A DNA stretch of 64,000 nucleotides, taken from NCBI RefSeq assembly GCF_000969825.1, contig NZ_KQ033920.1, forward strand, positions 310,001 through 374,000, read 5' to 3'. The notes under the pieces were generated by a model. It searched no databases, had not been told where the DNA came from, and saw nothing but the letters and a program-made list of their open reading frames with translations. Below, in pieces: positions 44,379 through 52,792 of this stretch. This DNA comes from Parabacteroides gordonii MS-1 = DSM 23371 (lineage in GTDB: Bacteria; Bacteroidota; Bacteroidia; Bacteroidales; Tannerellaceae). How positions within the stretch are numbered: the first letter of the stretch is position 1; every line of letters starts with the position of its first letter. The position numbers were made by a program, and so were the translations under genes.

Positions 44379-45788
44379 TCACTTGTATGCATAAATCTGT
44401 GTCAGGCTCTTGTTGTACCGGAAGCGGATCTCGCCTGTCGACCCGTTGCGGTTTTTGGCGACGAAGAGCTGGCCTACGCCCCGCATATCCTCTTTCGTCT
44501 GCTTGTCGTAATACTCGCGGTACTGCTCCGGGCGGTACACGAAAGCGATACTGTCGGCTATCTGTTCGATCTCACCCGAGTTGCGCAGGTCGCTCATCAC
44601 CGGGACATGGTCGGTACGCGCCTCGCAGTTGCGGTTGAGCTGTGCCAGCACGATACCCGCCACGTCGGCCTCCATGATCAGGTTCTTCAGCCGGCGGCAT
44701 ATGTCGCCCAGCGCCAGATCCATCGTGTCCTTCACGTCGCCCCGGCCGGCCGTCGGCACCTGCACCAGGTTGAGATAGTCTACCTCTACCAGGTCGAGCG
44801 GCAAGCGGCGGTGCAACGCCATCGTCTTGGCGCGTATCTCCTCGAACGAACAGCCGCTGCAATAGTTCAGGAAGAGCGGCAGACGTTCCAGTTCGCGGCC
44901 GGCGGCATCCAGCTTCGTGCGGTCGGCCGCCGTCAGTTGCTTGAACCTGAGCTTGTCGGGCTCCACGCCGCTGATCATACAGAGCAGGCGGCTGATCAGC
45001 TGCCGTTCGGTCATCTCGAGGCTGAAGAAGCAGACCCGCTTTCCCTGTCGTGCCGCCCCGAGAGCCATATGCAGGGCCAGAGCCGTTTTACCCATCGAGG
45101 GACGTCCGGCCAGCACCAGCTGTTCGCCCCGGTAGAGTCCGCCCAGGCAGCGGTCGAACTCGTCGATCCCGGTGGTCAGCTGCTGCATCTCGCCTGCGGC
45201 CTGCAGTTCCTGTTCGCGGTAGATCGTGTCGAGCACCTGCCGGCTCACTTCGCCTGCCGCCCGGGTGGTGCTCGACACGGCAAAATGCTCCTCGAGTTTC
45301 TGCATCCCCTTGTGGATGCTCCCCAGCAGTGACACCACATCGACCGCCGGCTCGTGTGCCTTCACGGCATATTCCTTCAGGTCGGCACACATCCGGCGGA
45401 GCACCCAGCAGCGCACCACCGCAGCGGCATAGGTACGGATATGTGCCGCGTTGCGCACCGTCAGCAGATGGTCGGCGATGAAGGAGAGGCCGCCCAGCCT
45501 TTCCGCCTGTTCGGGTTCGAGCGTCCGCATTTCGTTTTCGATACTCAGCATATCGATGTCCGCCTCGCGGTCGAAGAGGGCGGTCATGGCGCGGTAGACC
45601 AGCCGGTAGTTGCCATCGGTAAACATATCCGGCAGGAGCCGTTGTGCCACATCGGCAATGGCCCCGCTTTGCATGATCACCGCCATAATCACCGCCAGCT
45701 CCATCTCCACCGCCGCCGGTTGGGCGGAAGAGGGGGCAGGAGAAACAGATGGGACGGATGGAATAGGAGGTTCTTGTTGTTGTTTCAT
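44379..45788 (-). CDS. replicative DNA helicase, DnaB-like
   Basis: 469 residues: a Pro/Ser-rich N-terminal tail (1-26), the DnaB N-terminal helical domain (about 28-130), and the RecA-like domain with Walker A AGRPSMGKTALALH, 'FFSLEMTERQLISRLL', Walker B-like 'LVEVDYLNLV', 'VLAQLNRNCE' and 'MSDLRNSGEIEQIAD', and the arginine region near the C-terminus. It unwinds DNA at a fork as a hexamer. It is separate from the chromosomal dnaB expected elsewhere. GC content is clearly above that of neighbouring housekeeping genes. It is upstream of the primase, the usual phage/plasmid arrangement. Confidence 0.92.
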   Translation of the reverse strand: MKQQQEPPIPSVPSVSPAPSSAQPAAVEMELAVIMAVIMQSGAIADVAQRLLPDMFTDGNYRLVYRAMTALFDREADIDMLSIENEMRTLEPEQAERLGGLSFIADHLLTVRNAAHIRTYAAAVVRCWVLRRMCADLKEYAVKAHEPAVDVVSLLGSIHKGMQKLEEHFAVSSTTRAAGEVSRQVLDTIYREQELQAAGEMQQLTTGIDEFDRCLGGLYRGEQLVLAGRPSMGKTALALHMALGAARQGKRVCFFSLEMTERQLISRLLCMISGVEPDKLRFKQLTAADRTKLDAAGRELERLPLFLNYCSGCSFEEIRAKTMALHRRLPLDLVEVDYLNLVQVPTAGRGDVKDTMDLALGDICRRLKNLIMEADVAGIVLAQLNRNCEARTDHVPVMSDLRNSGEIEQIADSIAFVYRPEQYREYYDKQTKEDMRGVGQLFVAKNRNGSTGEIRFRYNKSLTQIYAYK

Positions 45789-45810
45789 GATGATTTGTTT
45801 TTAATATTTT

Positions 45811-46272
45811 CTAATTCTCCATTAACCGCGTATACACCGGTATGAACACTTCCCCCTGGCGGAGGGGGGACGGAGGGCCGGCAGGAGCGGGGGTGGAAGA
45901 GACGGGGATCTTGAACCAGCTGTCGTACCCGATGATCGTGATTACCGTGAAACGTGCAAACCGCCGGATGCTGATCAACCCGTCTTCCACCAGCGTTTCC
46001 AGCAGCTCCCTCAGGCACGAACGCGAGATATTTGTTTTCTGTTCGATGATGCGGTAACAGGTCACCCACTCGCCCCGGCGGCAAGGCACCGTCTGTGCAT
46101 TGATCATCGCATCGCGGTCGCGGAAACTGGCATGATACAGCAGGCAGAGATACAGGAAACCATACATACGGGTGCATGGCTGCTCGGAATAGACCTTGCC
46201 TAAAATCTCATTAGGCACTTTTGTAAACCCTTTTGAGAAAAAACTAAGTGTTTTGTTTTCAGTTGTTTTCAT
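45811..46272 (-). CDS. putative replication or winged-helix protein of the cassette
   Basis: 153 residues from the ATG at 46272. The middle part (FTKVPNEILGKVY... GEWVTCYRIIEQKTNISRSCLRELLETLVEDGLISIRRFARFTVITI) reads as a winged-helix domain of the phage/plasmid replication initiator or DnaD-like N-domain type. Then a Pro-rich stretch (PAPAGPPSPLRQGE) encoded by a palindromic element. It precedes DnaB by 22 nt, the place of a helicase loader or initiator. No named family recognised with certainty. Confidence 0.65.
   Translation of the reverse strand: MKTTENKTLSFFSKGFTKVPNEILGKVYSEQPCTRMYGFLYLCLLYHASFRDRDAMINAQTVPCRRGEWVTCYRIIEQKTNISRSCLRELLETLVEDGLISIRRFARFTVITIIGYDSWFKIPVSSTPAPAGPPSPLRQGEVFIPVYTRLMEN
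45850..45871. repeat. in-frame C/G-rich palindromic element, second copy type
   Basis: TCCCCC (45851-45856)-loop-GGGGGA (45865-45870). Like the element at 44012 it is read in frame and encodes a PSPLRQG peptide, close to the PSPLERGQG of the primase insert. Confidence 0.55.
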
Positions 46273-46311
46273 AATAACTCGTTTTATGTAAGAATTTAAC
46301 AAATAATTGCA

Positions 46312-46480
46312 GACGATCTCACTGACAGTCTCCCTGACACCATTTTGTCCTTGTAACCGGTTCTGTCTTAACCTCTTGCCCGGCCTGTTTTCGCTACCCT
46401 TGCGAGCCTTGCCGGACGATCTCACTGACGCTTTTCCTTATATATAATATTATATATATAATACAGGGGAGAACGTTCCC
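46312..46480. other. candidate replication origin/control region of the cassette
   Basis: This 380-bp gene-free gap (46273-46652) holds two exact 15-bp direct repeats, GACGATCTCACTGAC at 46312-46326 and 46415-46429, a 24-bp AT-only near-palindrome (TTATATATAATATTATATATATAA) at about 46438-46461, and a small palindrome with GAACGTTC at 46471-46478. A minus-strand TAATTTTG box (46494-46501) sits next to them. Repeats plus an AT-rich unwinding element beside primase and helicase genes are typical of plasmid or phage origins. The function is inferred. Confidence 0.4.
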
Positions 46481-46652
46481 GTTTTTCTGATTACAAAATT
46501 ACATCTCGGAGACCTACCGGCGTATAACTATTTTCTGAGCCGTTAAGGTCTTGATAGACAGTGCAACCCTGTCGATCGCGCCTTCATTTTCATACAAATC
46601 CGGGAAATCCGGCCGGTAAAAAAATACACAAACCGCCTCTCCCGGGTGTATA

Positions 46653-47129
46653 TTATTTGTCTTCTTTCATTGTTTTGTTCAGGGAGTTGACGGCGTCGCG
46701 TACGAAGTCAAACTCCGGCAAAGGATTTCTCAGGCGGTTGACCATGCCGCTCTGCGTATAGCCCGTATCGATGGAGCAAACCAGTATCCGTGCAAGTCGT
46801 GTGACGGGCATGTCGCCCAGCAGGTTTTTGGAATGTAGTGCAAGCATCAGTTCGATCAGGAATTGCGTTTTCGAAGGGTTATTGATCCGCAGATGGTCGG
46901 GTACCACCTCACTGCATCCGCACGGCCCGGCCAGTTCGCGGGCAAAAGTGGCGAAAAAGCTGTTTTTGAAGGCCAACTGTCTGTCTGTCAGTGTGTCTTT
47001 GCTTAAAAGATAGGTTGCCATATTGTATAGGGCTTTTGATCTGTCGGTTTGATGTTCCAGGTATTTCCGGAATTGTATAAACGACTCCGCTTCTTTGGCG
47101 GAAATGATTCTTTTTTGTTTACGTTGCAT
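46653..47129 (-). CDS. hypothetical protein at the head of the cassette
   Basis: 158 residues, basic N-terminus (MQRKQKRIISAKEAESFIQFRKYLEHQ), otherwise helical, with 'NPSKTQFLIELMLALHSKNLLGDMPVTRLARILVCSIDTGYTQSGMVNRLRNPLPEFDFV'. The last part resembles a helix-turn-helix type segment and the C-terminal region of RteC-like Bacteroidales regulators, but I cannot assign it. It is the first gene after the minus-strand promoter at 47358-47390 and could control the cassette. Confidence 0.65.
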   Translation of the reverse strand: MQRKQKRIISAKEAESFIQFRKYLEHQTDRSKALYNMATYLLSKDTLTDRQLAFKNSFFATFARELAGPCGCSEVVPDHLRINNPSKTQFLIELMLALHSKNLLGDMPVTRLARILVCSIDTGYTQSGMVNRLRNPLPEFDFVRDAVNSLNKTMKEDK

Positions 47130-47357
47130 ATTCTTTGTTGGTTAACGGGAGGGCGGTCTGGTATGTGCATATTGTAAAATATTAATTATTTAAGGTGTCT
47201 GTTTTCACTTCGTCGCAACGGCTTTCCGGCACTACTGTGCTACCGTCGTGGCCTGCCTGTGCCGGATCGGCAGCACTACTAACCTACGACGCCGGCTTGC
47301 CTAAGTCAGTTTATCGTGTATATTTCGTGTAAGCTTTAAAAAATGATTTCTGACGAA

Positions 47358-47390
47358 CAAAGATAGGTTATTTATTTCTGAACGGACAAG
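47358..47390 (-). promoter_or_regulatory. minus-strand promoter for the phage-like cassette
   Basis: On the minus strand TATCTTTG (complement of 47358-47365) is the -7 box and CTTG (complement of 47387-47390) the -33 box, spaced 21 nt. The start codon of the first cassette gene lies about 230 nt downstream. The rest of 47130-47458 is a GC-rich leader with several short inverted repeats (for example around 47215-47300) and no ORF. Confidence 0.6.
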
Positions 47391-47458
47391 ATGCGAAGAG
47401 CGGCTACAATCGCAATGCATTGCCGGAGGATTGCGGTTTTTATGAAGGGGAATTAATG

Positions 47459-47931
47459 ACAGAGTCTTTATAGAACTATGGTATCTCAGATACTGTATAT
47501 TTCCATTCAGCTAAACAGACAAATTGTCACCACTTTATGCGGAAATAAAAAACATAATAAAATACAATAATTCTACAGATAGAATACAGGTATCTTTTGG
47601 TAGTCTTTTTAGACCGAAAATCCTATCAATAATGTGGTAAAATTACGTCAAATACCATAAGAACCTACTGCAATATAAACCTTTCAGTCGTAAACGAATT
47701 GTTTATTAATGCAAATATAAGCAATTATTTACGGGATATGAAAACAATGGCGATAAATTGATAAAGATATTTCATCGGCTGAAAAATAGTGCTTAGCTGT
47801 TGTGACTATTGTATTATAATTTTTAATCAATGTTAATAAGAATGAATGAGAAAAAGTGAATAACCCTTAATCTGTCGGATTGGGAAAATTGTTGAATATC
47901 CTTAACTATCATAGTTCTATAAAGACTCTGT
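47459..47931. repeat. candidate invertible promoter segment (22-bp inverted repeats)
   Basis: Perfect 22-bp inverted repeats, left arm 47459-47480 (beginning ACAGAGTCTTTATAG) and right arm 47910-47931, bound 429 bp of A/T-rich, gene-free DNA. The right arm ends 48 nt before the start codon of the surface protein. Inside, the only TAnnTTTG match is on the minus strand (47712-47719), pointing away from that gene. No target-site duplication flanks the arms. The arrangement matches phase-variable promoters of Bacteroidales surface genes. Confidence 0.65.
47712..47719 (-). promoter_or_regulatory. -7 box within the invertible segment
   Basis: The complement reads TATATTTG. The -33 region is weak (ATTG at 25 nt). 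It currently directs transcription leftward, toward the cassette; inversion of 47459-47931 would place it at about 47671-47678 on the plus strand, facing the surface protein gene. Confidence 0.45.
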
Positions 47932-47979
47932 TAAAGTAGAGATAAAAGATCGTAATTGATAATTAATAAATACATTACA

Positions 47980-50900
47980 ATGATACACAAAAACTTGATT
48001 TTTACAACATTACTTTTATTTCTTCTCCCTGTGTTAGCTTGGGGGGATGGTGAAACTATTGATTTATCGTTACCAGAAAACTCTGAAGGAGTTACAATTG
48101 ATAATGATGGAACATATACATTTGCAGGTACATATCCGTCAAGTGCAACCCCTGGCCAAGATATAAATGGAACAAAAAAGGCTGTAATAAATGTTGCAGC
48201 TGGAAAGGAAGTTACTATCATATTAGATAATGTAAATATATATCTTACCAAAGCATACCAATGCCCTCTATCAGCCAAAGATGCCAAGAAGGTGACAGTG
48301 ATGTTAAAAGGAAAGAATGTTTTATCAACAACGCATGCATCAGGACAATGTCCCGGCCTTTGGGCGCCGCAGGGAGATGGGAATGAGTTGGTAATACAGA
48401 ATGGAGAGACAGGGAGTGTTCTTGGTCTGTTGGAGGCTCAAGGTGCAGAGTCTTGGCCTGGAATAGGTATATCTCAAGGTACAACAGGGAAAATAACGAT
48501 TGAAAGTGGAAGTGTAACTGCATATGGAGGTGAGTCAGGAGCAGGAATAGGCGGTTCTAGTGGTGGCAATTATAAAGGAGTTATTACTATTAATGGAGGT
48601 GTTATATCTGCTATCGGTGGAATTGATGATGACCGCGGAGGTAGTGCTGGAATAGGAGGAGGTTATGGAGGTAGTGGTGGTACTATTATTATTAATGATG
48701 GAATTGTGAATGCAAAAGGTGGAGCTACTGGTGCAGGTATTGGGGGAGGAAGTGATGGTTCTGGAGGTTCTATTACTATTAATGGAGGGAAAGTAAATGC
48801 AATCGGAGGCGTATTGGGAGCTGGTATCGGTGGAGGTGGCGGTGGAGCAGGAAAGTCTATTGTTATTAATGGTGGAATAGTAAATGCAACGGGAGGAGAG
48901 TTTGGAGCAGGTATAGGTGGTGGTAGCGATTGTTCTGGTGGAACTATTAGTATTGGTGCAGGAACAGTAACAGCAACAGGAGGAGATTATGGTGGAGCTG
49001 GTATCGGAGATGGGGATTATGGATCAGGAGCCACTTTTTCTACCGGCTCAAATGGTAATGCCTTTATTGTCGCAAGCAGCATCAGCGACAAATCTGGAAA
49101 AGACTCGAACTGGAAAGGCATCATCTTTGAAGATAACGACGGCTCAATATACGGTAGCCCAACTCTTTCCACAGACGCTGTAATACCCGAAGGAAAAACT
49201 CTTGTTATTAATACTTCACAAACGCTTACGATTAATCTGGGAGTTACGCTGGTTAATATAGGAACAATCAGTAATAGCTCCGGCGGAACGATTACTAATA
49301 ATGGAACAATATTAAATACAAAGTTAAAAGAATATGTAGGGCCTGGAAAGATAGAAGGAACTTCACCCAATAATGGTGTTAAAGAAGGCTTTGCCGTTAC
49401 TTGCTATTTGAATTATGAAGATGCTCCTAGTGAAGAAATACAATATATAGAAAGCGGAAAAAAACTTTCTGATCCAATTTTTTCTCCTAAAGGCTATGCT
49501 TTTGATGGATGGTATACCAAGGCAACTGATGGTACTCCGATTATGACCATTTCAGCTCCTGTTGATGCATACGCCAATTGGAAAAGCAATATGAGTTCGA
49601 CAGAAATTAACGCATTCCCTACAATAAGCAACTTTACCTATTCGGGTAAAGCAATCAGTATAACTGCGCCGGATGTAATGGACAAAGCCAACAACAGCAA
49701 AATAACAGATGCAGCATTAAGCTATCTGATTAAAGATATCTTAGGTTCTTATTCTGAAACAACAGCTGAAAACAGTGGTGCAGATGCAACAGGTGGTGCA
49801 CCAATATATGCAGGCGATTATAAGGTTATAGCAAGCTATGCCGGTGACGACTCCCATTACAAAGCAGACGATCAGGAAGCTACATTCATTATTAACAAGA
49901 AAGCCTTACAAGTAATACCAGATCAAGATCAGAAGCTCTATGCCGACGAAACACCAACTTATAAAGTTGAAGATGCCGTTAATGGGGATGTGCCGGAATT
50001 TGAAGGAGCATTAACCATTGAAGGAACAACAATCGTTGCCGGTAATGATTTCAAGCTTAAAGCTCCTTTCGATAGAAACTATTCATTTACTATCACCGGG
50101 GACGTTTCAGTCACTATCTTAGGAGACAAGGTTGCCGAGGCAACAGCCACTAAAAGTAGTATGGCCGAGTATGGCGGCTGGCATACCGGTATGGTTACCA
50201 TTACAGCCCCCGAAGGTTTCAAAATAGCCTTTATCAGTTCCAGCTTGAAAAGTACAACAACATTTGAAGATAACTTTACCTGGGATAGTGATGTAGATGG
50301 CTGTCATATCATTACCTATGATTTGCAGCGTCAATTAGGAGAGAAGCAGGAGTTTGCAAATAAAACGATTGAAGTGAAACTTGACAAACAGGATCCTTAT
50401 CTCGCTAATGAAAAGCCACAGACTTCTGATCTGTCTGCTACCTTCACCCTAAAAGACGATGGTAGCGGGATAGCTTCCTATTCTTATACCTTGAATGGCG
50501 ACAACCAGAGTGTTACGATCGATAACGCTCCACAGGAACTTTCATTTAATGTCGCAGGTAAGAATGGTGACAATACAATGACGCTAACAATTACAGATAT
50601 AGCAGGGCATACAAAAAACTACAATGACATTTCTTTTGCATTAACGGCAGAGCCGGAGCCTGAAGACCCTGACGATCCGGTCATTCCCGATGATCCCGAT
50701 CCTACGCCTGTTATCTATACCGTTATTCTTCCTGTAACGGAAGGTGTCACTTTTTCACCTGCTGCAGGCCGTTATTACGTGAATGCCGATAATGATTTTG
50801 TCTTTTCGCTAACTATCGATGAAGGGTATCGCGAGCAGTCGCATCCCGTAGTAACTCTTTCCGACGGCACGATCCTTGAGCCGGATGTTTCGGGCCGATA

Positions 50901-51189
50901 CACAATCGCCGACCTTTCTTCCGATCAGGTCATTTCGGTGAGTGGTATCGAAAAGGATACTCCTGTGGCCAACGAATCCTTGTCGGCCGGTGCGCAGCTA
51001 ACGGTCTTCCGCAATGCTTTCCGCTTGCAAACGGATCGTGCGGCTACCTTATATATCTTTACGATAAGCGGCCGTCTCGACCGCAGCATCCCTGTCGCTC
51101 CCGGTGAAACCCGTGTCGGTGATCTGCCGTCCGGTATCTACATCCTTCGCCTGAGCAGCGGGGAGAGGTGGAAGGTGATGATGCGGTGA
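47980..51189 (+). CDS. large surface protein with glycine-rich repeats and type IX sorting domain
   Basis: 1,069 residues from the ATG at 47980, with signal peptide (about 1-22). Residues about 155-355 are seven roughly 29-residue repeats (GAGIGGG... ITINGGxVxAxGG) expected to fold as a beta-helix. About 470-530 is a Listeria-Bacteroides (InlB B-type) repeat ending in 'GYAFDGWYTKA... DAYANWK'. About 545-715 are MBG-type domains. About 720-890 are Ig-like strands. A Pro/Asp-rich linker (EPEPEDPDDPVIPDDPD) precedes a further beta domain and the C-terminal 75 residues (ATLYIFTISGR... DLPSGIYILRLSSGERWKVMMR), a type A type IX sorting domain. It is likely exported by the type IX system and processed by PorU. 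Adhesin-like; ligand unknown. Confidence 0.88.
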   Translation: MIHKNLIFTTLLLFLLPVLAWGDGETIDLSLPENSEGVTIDNDGTYTFAGTYPSSATPGQDINGTKKAVINVAAGKEVTIILDNVNIYLTKAYQCPLSAKDAKKVTVMLKGKNVLSTTHASGQCPGLWAPQGDGNELVIQNGETGSVLGLLEAQGAESWPGIGISQGTTGKITIESGSVTAYGGESGAGIGGSSGGNYKGVITINGGVISAIGGIDDDRGGSAGIGGGYGGSGGTIIINDGIVNAKGGATGAGIGGGSDGSGGSITINGGKVNAIGGVLGAGIGGGGGGAGKSIVINGGIVNATGGEFGAGIGGGSDCSGGTISIGAGTVTATGGDYGGAGIGDGDYGSGATFSTGSNGNAFIVASSISDKSGKDSNWKGIIFEDNDGSIYGSPTLSTDAVIPEGKTLVINTSQTLTINLGVTLVNIGTISNSSGGTITNNGTILNTKLKEYVGPGKIEGTSPNNGVKEGFAVTCYLNYEDAPSEEIQYIESGKKLSDPIFSPKGYAFDGWYTKATDGTPIMTISAPVDAYANWKSNMSSTEINAFPTISNFTYSGKAISITAPDVMDKANNSKITDAALSYLIKDILGSYSETTAENSGADATGGAPIYAGDYKVIASYAGDDSHYKADDQEATFIINKKALQVIPDQDQKLYADETPTYKVEDAVNGDVPEFEGALTIEGTTIVAGNDFKLKAPFDRNYSFTITGDVSVTILGDKVAEATATKSSMAEYGGWHTGMVTITAPEGFKIAFISSSLKSTTTFEDNFTWDSDVDGCHIITYDLQRQLGEKQEFANKTIEVKLDKQDPYLANEKPQTSDLSATFTLKDDGSGIASYSYTLNGDNQSVTIDNAPQELSFNVAGKNGDNTMTLTITDIAGHTKNYNDISFALTAEPEPEDPDDPVIPDDPDPTPVIYTVILPVTEGVTFSPAAGRYYVNADNDFVFSLTIDEGYREQSHPVVTLSDGTILEPDVSGRYTIADLSSDQVISVSGIEKDTPVANESLSAGAQLTVFRNAFRLQTDRAATLYIFTISGRLDRSIPVAPGETRVGDLPSGIYILRLSSGERWKVMMR
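48450..49035 (+). repeat. tandem beta-helix repeats within the surface protein gene
   Basis: About seven units of 80-90 bp encoding GAGIGGG/ITINGG motifs. The DNA units are similar but diverged, so copy-number change by slippage is possible. Confidence 0.8.
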
Positions 51190-51474
51190 GAATAGGGGAT
51201 AGATGAGGATTACTGTGGAAAAGTGTGTGGAAAAAATCCCCACCTGTGTACGTTCTTTCCACAATAATCTCCGCCTATATTTTTTTATTGCAGAACATTT
51301 TATCTCTCTTCTCTGTTAAGTTATAAGAGTTTATGAAATGAACGAAGCTTTTTTGCGGACTTTGGCATGAATTTCGTACTCCTAGTATCAGAATCGTAAG
51401 TGGACGTTTCTACATTTAAACCGTTTAAAACAAGAAAAGATTATTTCTGAGTATTCTATTAAGTCTGCAAAAAC

Positions 51475-51506
51475 AAAAAAAGCATCTGTTGGGGATGCTT
51501 TTTTTG
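51475..51506 (+). terminator. Rho-independent terminator
   Basis: AAAAAAGCATC-loop-GATGCTTTTTTT. It lies 290 bp after the surface protein stop; 51190-51474 contains no ORF or repeat I can recognise. It overlaps the -33 box of the DUF418 promoter. Confidence 0.75.
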
Positions 51507-51534
51507 TTTGGTGTAAGTTTGTTTGTTAACTTTG
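51503..51534 (+). promoter_or_regulatory. promoter of the DUF418 gene
   Basis: TTTG (51503-51506), 20-nt spacer, TAACTTTG (51527-51534): a full match to the Bacteroidetes consensus, 34 nt before the ATG. Confidence 0.7.
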
Positions 51535-51567
51535 CGTCCATTATTAAAAAAGACCAATAGTTATACC

Positions 51568-52743
51568 ATGAAGCACGAAATGCCACTCAAGTCGGCACGC
51601 ATTGAAGTTGTCGACGCCCTAAGAGGTTTTGCCGTTATGGCGATTATGTTTTTGCATAATATCGAACATTTTAATTTCTATGAGTTTCCCGAAGCGACTA
51701 CTGAGTTTATGAAGTCGTTGAACGAAGGTGTTTGGGATACGTTGTTTTTTCTCTTTGGCGGGAAAGCGTATGCTATCTTCTCCCTACTGTTCGGATTTAG
51801 TTTCTTCATACAATATAATAACCAGGCTAAGAAAGGGAAAGACTTCCGTCTGCGTTTCCTGTGGCGGTTATTCCTGCTGTTCCTGATCGGATGTTTTAAT
51901 GGTGCATTCTTCCCCGGTGATATCCTGGTGTTGTATGCGATAGTAGGTGTCATCCTGCCCCTGGTTTGCAAATGGAGCGATAAAGCTGTGTTGATAACGG
52001 CTATTCTCCTGATGCTTCAGCCTGTAGAATGGGCAAAGTTCCTTTATGCGCTGAACAATCCCGACTATGTGGCTGCTCCGGGACAATGGCTGGTGCATCA
52101 TAGAAATATGTATCCCTTCCTGGGACAGACGGACTTCTGGGCGATGGTGAAGTCGAACCTGTGGGACGGACAGCTTTTCAGTCTGTTATGGGGTTGGGGA
52201 CATGGCCGTTTCTTCCAGACCGCTTCCCTGTTCCTGATCGGTATGTTGATAGGACGTCGGCAATTCTTTGTCGATCTGTCCGGTCACCGGAAGTTCTGGC
52301 TTCGTACGCTCCTGATCAGTGCTGTCTGCTTCATTCCTCTGTATTATTTTACGGAGGCTTTACCCGATCTGTTTACAAATAAGAGTATGTTGTCTCCGCT
52401 CAATACGATTTTCTCCTCTTTCCGTAATTTTGCATTTATGTGTGTACTGGTGGCTGTCTTTGTTTTCCTTTGGCAACAGGTTTCAGGACACAAAGTGTTG
52501 CATGGACTGGTACCCTATGGAAAAATGAGTCTGACTAACTATCTGAGCCAGTCTATTATAGGTTCATTTATCTATTTCGGTTATGGTTTGTCGCTGTATA
52601 GCGAATTGGGCGTTGCCGCTAGTTTCGGGGTGGGAATCGTGCTGTTTATCCTTCAGCTGGGCTTCTGCCATTGGTGGTTAAAGAATCATAAACAGGGACC
52701 GTTCGAAGGAGCCTGGCGCAAAGCAACCTGGATTTGTTCCTGA
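51568..52743 (+). CDS. DUF418 membrane protein
   Basis: 391 residues from the ATG at 51568. About eight to ten membrane helices; the N-terminal 'ALRGFAVMAIMFLHNIEHF', 'GKAYAIFSLLFGFSF' and the C-terminal 'MSLTNYLSQSIIGSFIYFGYGLSLY' and 'HWWLKNHKQGPFEGAWRKATW' define the DUF418 family, distantly related to membrane acyltransferases. The function is unknown. Confidence 0.9.
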   Translation: MKHEMPLKSARIEVVDALRGFAVMAIMFLHNIEHFNFYEFPEATTEFMKSLNEGVWDTLFFLFGGKAYAIFSLLFGFSFFIQYNNQAKKGKDFRLRFLWRLFLLFLIGCFNGAFFPGDILVLYAIVGVILPLVCKWSDKAVLITAILLMLQPVEWAKFLYALNNPDYVAAPGQWLVHHRNMYPFLGQTDFWAMVKSNLWDGQLFSLLWGWGHGRFFQTASLFLIGMLIGRRQFFVDLSGHRKFWLRTLLISAVCFIPLYYFTEALPDLFTNKSMLSPLNTIFSSFRNFAFMCVLVAVFVFLWQQVSGHKVLHGLVPYGKMSLTNYLSQSIIGSFIYFGYGLSLYSELGVAASFGVGIVLFILQLGFCHWWLKNHKQGPFEGAWRKATWICS

Positions 52744-52760
52744 TTTATTCCTAAAATATA

Positions 52761-52768
52761 TATCTTTG
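52761..52768 (+). promoter_or_regulatory. -7 box of the response regulator gene
   Basis: TATCTTTG, 24 nt before the ATG at 52793. A TTTG at 52733-52736 is the nearest -33 candidate (24-nt spacing). Confidence 0.5.
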
Positions 52769-52792
52769 CGTAAGGATTTAATATAATTAAGT

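Noticed and set aside
43298-45332. Long plus-strand ORFs of 230-240 residues opposite the primase and DnaB genes
   Set aside because: These are shadows caused by high GC at third positions; their products are low-complexity and have no start context, while the minus strand encodes clear family motifs.
40316-47129. A complete prophage or integrative conjugative element
   Set aside because: No integrase, terminase, capsid, tail, relaxase or Tra gene and no attachment-site duplication was found.
47459-47931. MITE or IS remnant as the explanation of the 22-bp inverted repeats
   Set aside because: No target-site duplication is visible and the placement right before a surface gene with an internal promoter box fits an invertible segment better; not excluded without a genome search.
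51190-51474. Possible degraded transposase after the surface protein
   Set aside because: No frame longer than a few dozen codons and no inverted repeats; I see nothing definable there.
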